From positions 32,053,774-32,117,773 of the forward strand of contig NW_022145605.1 of the NCBI RefSeq assembly GCF_000002235.5: 64,000 nt of DNA. The letters run 5' to 3'. Of this stretch, positions 56,301-64,000 are shown in pieces (the first letter of the stretch is position 1; every line of letters starts with the position of its first letter). The stretch is from Strongylocentrotus purpuratus (Eukaryota > Echinodermata > Echinoidea > Camarodonta > Strongylocentrotidae). Both the position numbers and the translations under genes were made by a program. The notes beneath the pieces were generated by a model. It searched no databases, was not told the origin of the DNA, and was given only the letters and a program-made list of their open reading frames with translations.

Positions 56301-58367
56301 TAATTTGGCAGCTTTGTGGACACTTATTCAGCTACTGGCTATTTAACCATAAAGTCTTTTTGCATTAGTAATCTTATGTTTGTATATTTTTACGTTGCCT
56401 GCCCAGCATGGTCCATTTATCGGTTCTCCTTTTCTCTATATATGCCTTTGTCATAATGTCTCTGTTCCTTTATTACTGAAGTATCAGTAAAGTGATGTAC
56501 CAACAAAAAGAAAATTGACATGTTGAAACGAAGGGTAGTATTCTCGAAAGCGGACTAACTTTAGTCCATGGTTTAATCCTCCGACTAAGTATAGAATGCC
56601 AAGTGTCCATATGAATATGATTTTGAATAATTTAATCCGTCACTAAATTAAAATGAAATGTAATAACATAATTAATAAACAACAATAAAACTATGAAATA
56701 ATTATGTTATCATGGTAATTTAGGAACATATCAAAATATTCAAAAATATATTCATATGGACACTTGGCATTCCATATTTATTGGACTAAAGTTAGTCCGC
56801 TTTCGAGAATACCACCCACAGTATTTTTGTGTCATTCAGTTACTGTGACACTTCCTGTGAATGATATTTCTCTATTTTGATGTGTGTAGATGCCTGGTGT
56901 TCCGAGAAAGGAGAAACTTGGTCTATCACTGGTCGATAAGGTCACCAAGAAGAATCGAGCCAAGAAGGAAGAAGCCTTGAAGAGAGTCACCAAGAACATT
57001 GTCAGGTATGCGACATGATCAGATTTCATGTATGTATGTATGTTCTTCACCTGAAGTATATGAGAAAGAAAGACAGACACATAGAGAGACAGAGAGAGAG
57101 AGAGGGAGAGAGAGGGGAAGAGAGAGGGAAAGAGAAAGAAGGAGAGAGGGGAGAGAAAGAGAGAGATAAGTAAAGAAAGGAAAAGTATGCTACATGATCA
57201 GATTTATTGTATGTATGTTCTTCACCTAAGTATATGAGAAAGAGAGAGAGCGTGACAGACAGACAGAGAGATGGAGAGAGAGGGAGAGAGCGGGAGGGAG
57301 AGAGAGAGAGAGAGAGAGGGATAAGCGAAAGAAAGGAAAAGGTCTAGATGACCAATGCAATGAAGATGTAGATGAATATATGTTATGTTAGTTACAGGGA
57401 TCCGGTATTTTGTCTCAGAATCAGAAACAAAATCTTGGATTTAGCTCATGCTGCAATGATTATTATAAACCTATAGGTCAGTCAGGAACCCCATGACTTT
57501 TACTAGCTGATCGCCTGTCTGATTACCAAGATATTTATGATTGGAAATCGAAATTCATTTTTCGTTTTCCTAAGGGTTTTCATAACACTACAGTCTATTG
57601 GGGAAAACAAGTATGGTAAAACCGGTCACTCAAAGATTTTTACTTTTTTGAGGCACTTCTTGATCATTTTGAAGCGCAATTTTTTTAGGGCTTCAATATG
57701 ACACCATGTCACAGCCACTGATAACACGTAGGGCCGTGCATCTCAGATTTAACATTGTTAAACGATGCCTTTAAAACTAAAAGACAGGAAAATGAGGAGT
57801 GTATAGTAATCTACTCTAGCAGAGGCAGAACTTCTCACCGTCCGAGCTTCAGATATACATGTAATTCCTTTTTCTTTCCTGGGCACAACAGTCTCATGAA
57901 ATCAGAATGTTGTTCTACAATTGCACTGTATTTCCTATTTTGTGCATCAGAGCAGTATTATACCACAATGATAAGATGACTAAATCTTTACTCTCTTTGC
58001 CCTGTGCAGCCCGTCACCCAGTCGTTTCGGTTCAGCGAGCCCAATGGAACGGATACGATCGCTGTCATCGGCGGCGCAGAAGCTCGTCCAAAAAAGCGTC
58101 GGTCCTGCGGACAAGGCACTCAGGGCAAGCTACACACCATCTCCCCAACGCTCGGTCGGTAGTAGGACACCCTCTCTTGGGGGGACCCCCAACAGGACGC
58201 CGGGCTCGACCCCCGGGAAGTCACCGGCCTCAAGGCGCGGTCAGTCGGTCAACGCAAGTCCAGCATCCTCAAGAAGTCACTCAGAACCACCCAGTTTGAC
58301 GGACAATTTGCTCAACTTACCAAAAAGGACTGCTCCTGATAGACAAAAAGCTACAGATTTTTTCTGA
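50223..58367 (+). CDS. ESS2: ESS2 (DGCR14/Es2) splicing factor homologue
   Basis: Eight exons join in phase: 50223-50339, 51217-51397, 52150-52290, 53034-53303, 54080-54310, 54906-55012, 56890-57005 and 58010-58367, encoding 506 residues (human protein about 476). Diagnostic Es2-family blocks are KRKVLDEEVF, IIQRDFFPDLKKLKAQ, TPTTFETP, YTSEDNASFRDIM, WKYEAKNALMYVPEG, GYGFVATPSPAPG, VNESPMMTWGE, NRAKKEEALKRVT, ALRASYTPSP and the C-terminal KATDFF. ESS2 is a nuclear, spliceosome (C complex)-associated protein; human DGCR14 maps to the DiGeorge region. The start was chosen because it begins the conserved reading frame in the first exon. The C-terminus has many SP/TP sites, as in other family members. 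Oddities: a dead duplicate of exon 2 in intron 1, a duplicated acceptor before exon 4, and a MITE ending at the exon 5 acceptor. Confidence 0.96.
51001..51070 (+). pseudogene. dead duplicate of ESS2 exon 2 (5' part) in intron 1
   Basis: About 70 bp match the start of exon 2, including the acceptor cactttgaag and the segment for FFPDLKKLKAQ, at a constant offset of about 206 bp. The copy has lost one base just after the acceptor (ga-ttg for gacttg), which creates an immediate stop in the spliced phase. Similarity ends after aaggctcagca and no donor follows. It is a relic exon. Confidence 0.75.
51217..51397 (+). CDS. ESS2: ESS2 exon 2
   Basis: Acceptor cactttgaag, which has a weak pyrimidine tract, then DLENIIQRDFFPDLKKLKAQ and a coiled-coil-like stretch; donor caagGTATGA, leaving phase 1. 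Confidence 0.92.
51398..52149. other. ESS2 intron 2, nothing recognised
   Basis: AT-rich, no repeat family seen. Confidence 0.4.
52150..52290 (+). CDS. ESS2: ESS2 exon 3
   Basis: Acceptor ttcaccaacag, donor aaacGTAAGT, phase 1 in and out. It contains the conserved TPTTFETP motif and a charged DLTKLEK end. Confidence 0.92.
52744..53033 (+). repeat. 145-bp tandem duplication that copies an ESS2 3' splice site
   Basis: Two near-identical units, about 52744-52888 and 52889-53033. Each ends in tgttaatatctag. The second is the acceptor of exon 4; the first is an intact upstream copy. Confidence 0.85.
53034..53303 (+). CDS. ESS2: ESS2 exon 4
   Basis: Acceptor gttaatatctag, donor gaagGTATGT, phase 1 in and out. 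It encodes LDKYLTKYTSEDNASF, KHAWLYEAELNHA and GWKYEAKNALMY, the most conserved part of the family. Confidence 0.94.
53304..53927. other. ESS2 intron 4 (left part), nothing recognised
   Basis: No ORF or repeat noticed before the MITE at 53928. Confidence 0.4.
53928..54079 (+). mobile_element. MITE (GTTTCACAAAG family) ending at the ESS2 exon 5 acceptor
   Basis: Left CTGGGACCTGTTTCACAAAG and right TTTTGTGAAACGCCCCCCAG are inverted; internal cagtgacaaat and atttgtcactg also pair. The final CAG is the splice acceptor of exon 5. Confidence 0.7.
54080..54310 (+). CDS. ESS2: ESS2 exon 5
   Basis: Acceptor acgccccccag, donor cctgGTGAGT, phase 1 in and out. It includes KVNGYGFVATPSPAPG. The acceptor AG is the last dinucleotide of a MITE terminal repeat. 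Confidence 0.92.
54513..54841 (+). mobile_element. MITE (GTTTCACAAAG family) in ESS2 intron 5
   Basis: Left CTGGGTGGTGTTTCACAAAG and right CTTTGTGAAACACC followed by a C-run and CTG. The arms also share aagtcaaactta. Same family as the element at 53928. Confidence 0.75.
54906..55012 (+). CDS. ESS2: ESS2 exon 6
   Basis: Acceptor cgttataccag, donor caagGTTTGT, phase 1 to phase 0. It encodes VNESPMMTWGEIEGSPFRL. Confidence 0.94.
55177..55526 (+). mobile_element. hAT-like MITE, 334 bp, in ESS2 intron 6
   Basis: Ends AGGCGAGGCGTCAAAAATA and TATTTTTGACGCCTCGCCT, flanked by 8-bp near duplicates aatcagta (55177) and aatcaata (55519). The interior is rich in ccggctgccgc-type GC blocks. Confidence 0.8.
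55605..55752 (+). mobile_element. palindromic MITE, about 145 bp, in ESS2 intron 6
   Basis: atcacatatatttcc and catattgccct on the left pair with agggcaatatg and ggaaatatatgtggtat on the right; ends are gactggc and gccagtc. Confidence 0.7.
56533..56817 (+). mobile_element. MITE, 285 bp, in ESS2 intron 6
   Basis: Inverted ends gggtagtattctcgaaagcg and cgctttcgagaataccaccc, continuing through gactaactttagtcca, plus inner aatgccaagtgtccatatga and its complement. Confidence 0.85.
56890..57005 (+). CDS. ESS2: ESS2 exon 7
   Basis: Acceptor gatgtgtgtag, donor gtcagGTATGC, phase 0 to phase 2. It encodes the Lys-rich KNRAKKEEALKRVTKN. Confidence 0.93.
57083..57330 (+). repeat. (GA)n tracts, duplicated block, ESS2 intron 7
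   Basis: Two GA-rich blocks separated by near-identical copies of atgatcagattt..tgtatgtatgttcttcacct. Confidence 0.85.
57490..57785 (-). repeat. dispersed repeat, - copy of a pair with 19620-19905
   Basis: Reverse complement of the 19620 repeat: gtctgattaccaagatattt, cataacactacagtctattg and taaacgatgcctttaaa. Confidence 0.75.
58010..58367 (+). CDS. ESS2: ESS2 exon 8 and stop
   Basis: Acceptor ccctgtgcag, TGA at 58365-58367. It encodes a Ser/Pro/Thr-rich tail with ALRASYTPSP, several TP and SP sites (TPSLGGTPNRTPGSTPGKSP) and the family C-terminus TDFF. Confidence 0.94.
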
Positions 58368-60592
58368 CGTCTGTGTGGGTTTTTTAAGTATCTATCTTCT
58401 ACAGTATATGAACAAAGGCAAGAGCATTTTATCTTTTAATATGAAAATGGACCAGCAGACGGAGAATGACCAATGTTGGGTCGAAAGGAAAACTATATAT
58501 TCTCGCCCATACATGCTGTGCATGTATATTGAGATGTCACTCTTTGAGAGAGTGTATCACTTTTGTAACACTGTCATGCTGGACCAGTTAAACAAACGAA
58601 CATCGTCTAACCTGCAGTGAAGAGACACTGCTGAGCTGATCCATCATTTAAGAAATAGGCATGTTCGTAGTAAAGGTCTAGACCATTTTGGAAAACGCCC
58701 CCCTCTCAAAAAATGAAATGGAATCTCTTATTACCAACCATGTGAAAGAATATGTTTTGACTAAAATGTGATAATACAAATTTTGCCGGGAAACCGCCTT
58801 CTAATTGATATATGTGGTAAATTATATCTATCCGGACTGGGTAGATATCACGTAGTCCCATATACGGTACATCTTTCTGTGTACAGTGCTTGTAACTTTA
58901 CCAAGACTGGGGCAAATTTCTTATCATTTTGATGATTCCACAACGTTGCAGTACACACCAATACTTATACGCTAGATGATCAACCTTTTCTGATCGATGC
59001 AACAATGTTTCTTTCACAATGCAATCGTATGACCAGAACTGGTCTATACCTCTAACATGTGTAACTAAAGGTGCTTCTGAACTTTGTAATAACTTTTGAA
59101 TCCTATTTCAACTTCCAAATGGTTTTTGAAATGATTTGCATAGAAATATTCTTAATAGCCTTGACAGTACATGTACATATATGTCTGTTTTCAAACAAAA
59201 TTTCTATGTTATTGTCCTTAGGCCTACACATTGTCTCTATATTCGGCTAACACAAAGGAAGAGAAATAATCATTATAACATAGTGAACCTGAGTTTTCTT
59301 CATGTTTTATATGATGCCAAGTGTATTGAGATGCAAGTCTCCATAATGTTTCTGTAGTGTTAGTCTAAAGTGGACCTGGAGTTAAAACATGAAGGATATA
59401 ATTGGGCAATCGTAGAGTCATTTTTACTCATGTACACATACTTATAATGAAAAAACTGTAACCATGAAGCATCTTTCATTATATACACTGTACAGGAAAG
59501 CCTGGTTTTCTTTTTAAATGTACCCTATGGACCTGTTGAACTACATGTATCAGTAAGATGGAAAATGATCAAGAAAAAATGCTTCAAAGGGCTGGTCCCA
59601 TTTTTGACTCGTAACAATAAATAATACTGTAAATTGATCTTTTGAAGTTTATGTGTGAAAGGTATCAGATATGCTACTGATCAGGAAAAAAATTGTGGTG
59701 AAGGGGTATATGGATAGCATCAGTGAAATGGGAACCAATACCTTTTTTTACATTACCTTCCAGAGAGCAATTTGGGAATGATTGATAGTAATAGTTTATG
59801 ATCACTATAGTCCTTGTCATCATTGGTCATAGACCATTTCTATCGATAACCAAGTAAAATGTTCCCCAGGGAGTGGAAAAAGTGCCTTGTAAGTGCAGAA
59901 TTGTTGAATACAATGACTGGTGTATTAGCATGTTGTAAAACACTGCAGTCACTGTTTATACAATCACTTAGATAAGTAATAAAAGCAATTATAAAATGGG
60001 TTCAAGAATGTAGCCAGTGAGAAGCGTCAAAATGGATCATGTGTCCATGCATTCAGTTTGACCATATGCACAGGAGTGCATTTAAGTGAAAACAAATGTG
60101 CAAAAAAAGTGCACCAAAATGTCGAAATGCACACCAACATATAATTCAATTCATGTTTACGAGAAGTCGCACCATGCACTGCACAGTCAGTTACAAGGCC
60201 ACTGCTTCCGTGTGCATATGTTATTTGTTATGAAGGTTGCAGGGTTAAAGTGTTATCGCCCTGTTAAGATTTGATAGTAGACCCATTTTATAAAACAGAT
60301 AATACCCAGGTTTTTGTTCGTGACGTTATGGCGAATATGCGGTGCTATTCACAATGGCTCAAAATGCACTTGGCTGCGCCTTATGCATTTTATTGCACCA
60401 GTGTGAATCACCTAATGTGCCGCATTGCCATAACGCACTCACGCTTGTGTATTATTTGTATATTACTGGTACTTCCCACAATCAGTTTTTTCCATAAGTT
60501 TTCAACAATTTCTTAATGTATATTTTGTTATCATAACCCATTGGCTACATCTTTATTGTATGCTTATTTCATTTGCCAGGTTGAAAAATAAA
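58368..60592 (+). other. ESS2 3' region (long 3' UTR or flank)
   Basis: No coding signal. Candidate polyadenylation signals are AATAAA at 59978-59983 and 60587-60592. A dispersed repeat lies at 58854-59040. The true transcript end cannot be fixed from sequence alone. Confidence 0.35.
58854..59040 (+). repeat. dispersed repeat, copy B (pair with 10870)
   Basis: Same orientation and about 80-85% alike by eye with 10870-11055. It lies downstream of the ESS2 stop. Confidence 0.7.
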
Positions 60593-60788
60593 GTATGAAA
60601 TTAAAACAAAGAATTTTAGATAGTTGTTTCAGTTTCCTTAGTGTAAAAGTATCGGTTTTTGTTATTGTCTTATTTTTAATCAATTCAGGACTGCACAGTT
60701 TAACACTGAGTTTTGAAAAAGAAAGTACCCTGCTGAAGTTTGATTGTACATTGTCATATCTGCTGTCAGTAAATTTATGAGTAATGCA

Positions 60789-60823
<35 letters not shown>

Positions 60824-63388
60824 GCTGTAACTGACAAGAAAAATGCTGTAACTGACAAGAAAAAAAAGTCAAGTTTGGTTTTGCTTACTTTGTAAGTTCT
60901 TTTCAGGGATTTGGAGTTTCGGACTGGTCTGGTAACTCATTTAGGAACACACTTCAGTCCTTTTGACACTAATTTTGACACTCAAAAACACATTTTCTTT
61001 TCCTTATTACAGTGTATTATGTGGTTACATTGCAACACATACATGTATGACCCATTTAAAATATTCTAAGGAAATGTGTAGACATCAGACTTGGAATAAT
61101 AATAATAATAATAAGATCGGATATTTATATAGCGCACATATCCACCATGCAAGGTGCTCAAGTTACACTGTCTGACATATTTTTTTCTTAGAGTTGAGAT
61201 GATAATAAACATGAAATGTGAAGGAGCATTTGAAGACATTTTTTTAACAAAGTGAACTTCATCTTGTTATCTGTCTATCCAGCAATCTATTTAGCTGTCT
61301 GTGTATCTGTATTTATGTCTGTCTATATGTAAATATATCGGTTTGTCCATTCATCAATTGATCTCTCTTTCTGTTAGTGGCTTCTCATGATACACCACCT
61401 GCAGTCTAAATGCATTTTTTTGGAGGGGGTGGGGAGGGAGGGGGAGGGGTCCCAGCCAAGTACCAAATATCTCTGACTCTACATTTCTTACTATCAATCT
61501 GCAATCTGTCTTTTATCTTTGTTTTTAAGGTCTCTCTCTCTCTCTTTCTCTCTTTCTTTCTTTCTCTCTCTGTCTCTCTCTCTCTCACTCTGTCTCTCTG
61601 TGTAGCTTTCAATGTTATTTTGTAGTACATGTATTTATCTTGAAAAGATAGAAAAGGAAGAGAGAGAGAGAGAGGGAGCTCTGTGTTGTTGTTTTGGGGG
61701 TAATTTTTTATTCACTTCATGCAATACATGTACATGTATATCATACAAATACAAATTATTTCAAATTACATTACAATAACAAATATACACAACTCAATTA
61801 TTTTGAATGAAAAAAATATTTTCATGATAACCCCCTTTCCCAAATTAAAACGCAAAACAATGACGAATCTTACCCAAAACAAATATATATTAAAAAAATT
61901 AAAAAGCCCACACCCCCCCCCCCCCCCCCCAAAAAAAAACAAAAAAAAAAAAAAAAATGTGAGCAGTCCATGGCAGTCGATAGCGGTAAATCACACAAAT
62001 GCGAACTGAGCGGATCCCGGTTTATTGGGTAGACTATGGCTGGCAAAAACGGTCAAGAAATCCCCCAGCTATGATCTTTCTACACATTTACTTAAATAGG
62101 AAGTTATCACTTCCGGTCCGCATCCATTCAATGTTCTTGTTTATTATCACCGTTTATAATGGAGTGTCAATATTTTTCGTTCAGTAGAAGTCTTTCTATC
62201 TTATTGTTCGCTTTTAAATAATTTTCCCTTTATTTCCTCGATGCTTGGAGGCTTTTTTTTCTTCCTCCCTACTTACAAATATCATATATCTGATTAATAA
62301 CACAACGTGATTAAATATTTGCCTATCTTTATTTACTTCATCCAATCCAATTTGAACTTCCTTCCAGCTCATTTCGTTAAGAATAGGAGGATCCAGGATA
62401 TCACTACGTTGTTCCCATATAATCATCTCACTACAAGCATTAAACAAATATGTGCATATATGTTTCCTCATCCTCATCTCATCACAGAATGAGCATTATT
62501 TTATCACTTGAAATGAATTTAAACCGTAAACAGCGATTAATAATAATAATAATATTTAATTTTTATATAGTGCTTAATACAAATGTCTCTAAGCGCTTTA
62601 CAAATATACTATTACCCCGGTCATTGGATCCAGTGCTTGCCCGCACACACTGTGTGCACAATCTCCACTCCCTGGGGAGCATTCCAGCCGGGCGTTACTT
62701 GACGCTCACAAGCTGTTTGACCAACAATGACGGTCGCATCCTACCGGGTACCCATTTAAGACCTGGGTGGAGTGTAGCAAGTGCAGGTTAATATCTTGCC
62801 AAAGGATTAACATAAACATTTCGATTAACATAAATAATTGTATGAAGCAGTTTGAACTAAAATTGTCTTAGTTTATCATCTAATGTGCTGATTCTCGGAC
62901 GGACAAAAACCATTTCAATTTCTTTAATCGACAGATTATATGATGATTGTAAATTATGAAAACTGACGGGGAAGTCAGGCAGTTTAGTATGCAGGCCCTT
63001 TACAAATTCTTTGAACAGACCGATTCAAATTGCATAGTTTTCTTTGTAAACATAAATTCTATTTTTTGACTATCAAATGAAATTTGCCTCTTCGTTAAAT
63101 CGATTTTCCATTCTACAGGTATATATTAGCGTAGATTTCTTCAAGAATTGATATTTTCCTCTTCCTCTTATTCCGATACATCTGAAATAAGTGTTGGACT
63201 TTAATGATCCTTTTCCATCTATTATATGATACAACCTGTAAGTATTTTTTAAGAAAAGGTTTTCATTTAAGTATGTTTTTTCTCTATTACTATAAATAAA
63301 CAAAATCTAATTCTCTGGATAATAGTTATGCTATCGTGCATATTTCCTCAGTATAAAAACCTTCTCATTACAAATCATATTGTATACA
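60593..63388. other. downstream of ESS2, repeats only
   Basis: (TA)n at 60789-60823 followed by a 22-bp tandem atgctgtaactgacaagaaa; (AAT)n plus tatatagcgc repeats at 61097-61160 and 62537-62800; (CT)n at 61530-61600; poly-C then poly-A at 61910-61957. No gene seen. Confidence 0.5.
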
Positions 63389-63717
63389 ACCTTGACCAGG
63401 CGCGTACGCAGGATTTTTTCAAGGGGGGGGGGGGGGTTAACATTTATAAATCGGTTCGAAAATTTCGCAACGACTCAGCCAGCCGCTGAATAAGCGGGGG
63501 GGGGGGGGGGGGTAAGAGGACACTTTTTTGGGGGGGGTTTCGAAATTTGGAAATTTGACATTTTGCTCAGTTGGGGGAGGGGGGTGGTAAGGTCAATTTT
63601 TTTAGGTCGGTCAAAAGGGGGGGGGGTTTAGGTTTTTTTAGGGGGGTTTACATACATAAATTTACCAAAGGGGGGGTTAACCCCCCCCCCCCCCCTGCGT
63701 ACGCGCCTGACCTTGAC
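63389..63717 (+). mobile_element. hAT-like MITE, 313 bp, perfect 8-bp target duplication
   Basis: accttgac at 63389-63396 and 63710-63717. Ends CAGGCGCGTACGCAGG and CCTGCGTACGCGCCTG are perfect inverted repeats. The interior is mostly G-runs. Confidence 0.92.
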
Positions 63718-64000
63718 TAATTGATGTGAACGTACCCTTGTCTTATGTTTGATAGGTGTGTGAAGTGTTTAAATGCTTTTAGGTTAGAGGGCATGTAATT
63801 CCTACATTTTTTTTGTTTTTGTTTTTTTGTGAGGCGGTGGTATATAGAGCTGCTTATGCTACGTTCCCGGCGGCCACGGCAGCCCCGTTTGCCCGAAACG
63901 TAGTGCGCCGTTTGATTTTGGCCCCAAAAAATATGGTCGGTTTTAACAAAAATATAAACAAATAAAACCGTTTTTTAGAGAGAAAAAAACATTAAAGCAT
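63718..64000. other. window end, nothing recognised
   Basis: A GC-rich patch at 63861-63910 (gttcccggcggccacggcag) could be the end of another repeat; the window stops before it can be judged. Confidence 0.3.

Noticed and set aside
60322..60440. Inverted repeat around gttatggcgaatatgcgg / ccgcattgccataac
   Set aside because: The pairing is short and interrupted and no target duplication was seen; possibly an old MITE, but not supported enough to list.

Overview
This window is animal genomic DNA: split genes with GT/AG introns, extracellular modules carried on phase-1 exons, tRNA-derived SINEs, a LINE 3' end, many small inverted-repeat DNA transposons (MITEs) and abundant microsatellites and G/C homopolymers. 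The protein families (kringle, kyphoscoliosis peptidase, ESS2) are animal or eukaryotic. The repeat style (long fold-back elements, hAT-like elements with poly-G/poly-C ends, GA and AT microsatellites) suggests a marine invertebrate deuterostome, most likely an echinoderm such as a sea urchin. That placement is inference; no ribosomal or mitochondrial marker is present.

Three genes can be assembled by hand, all on the + strand. (1) A kringle/transmembrane protein is 5'-incomplete in the window. Its extracellular exons lie at 295-5199: an unknown Cys-containing segment, a Thr-rich linker, two kringles from a tandem ~1 kb duplication, and a second Thr/Pro linker. Its transmembrane exon is at 40639-40792, and two cytoplasmic exons end at 44016. 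All eight exons are phase-compatible and give at least 685 residues. The tail has 14 tyrosines, 11 of them in Yxx(L/V) motifs, including two ITAM-like pairs. (2) A kyphoscoliosis-peptidase (KY) gene, 25165 to about 30740, has four exons and 1101 residues: an acidic N-terminus, a transglutaminase-like domain with an intact Cys/His/Asp triad, and five C-terminal modules of about 124 residues. If gene 1 is one transcription unit, KY lies inside its 35.4-kb intron on the same strand. (3) ESS2 (DGCR14), 50223-58367, has eight exons and 506 residues, and encodes a nuclear spliceosome-associated protein.

The genes look functionally unrelated: a putative cell-surface signalling protein, a muscle/cytoskeleton-associated transglutaminase-like protein and a splicing factor.

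The rest is intronic or intergenic and rich in mobile DNA. Highlights are a 2.85-kb hAT-like element with a perfect 8-bp target duplication and an internal array of about 17 monomers of about 112 bp (15351-18204); three smaller relatives (45131, 46742, 63397); an 832-bp near-perfect fold-back with a 9-bp target duplication (48686-49517); a palindromic TTAA-flanked MITE (36709-37248); several MITEs in ESS2 introns, one ending exactly at a splice acceptor; a dead duplicate of ESS2 exon 2; and a duplicated ESS2 3' splice site. From 58368 to 64000 there is the ESS2 3' region and repeats, with no further gene recognised.
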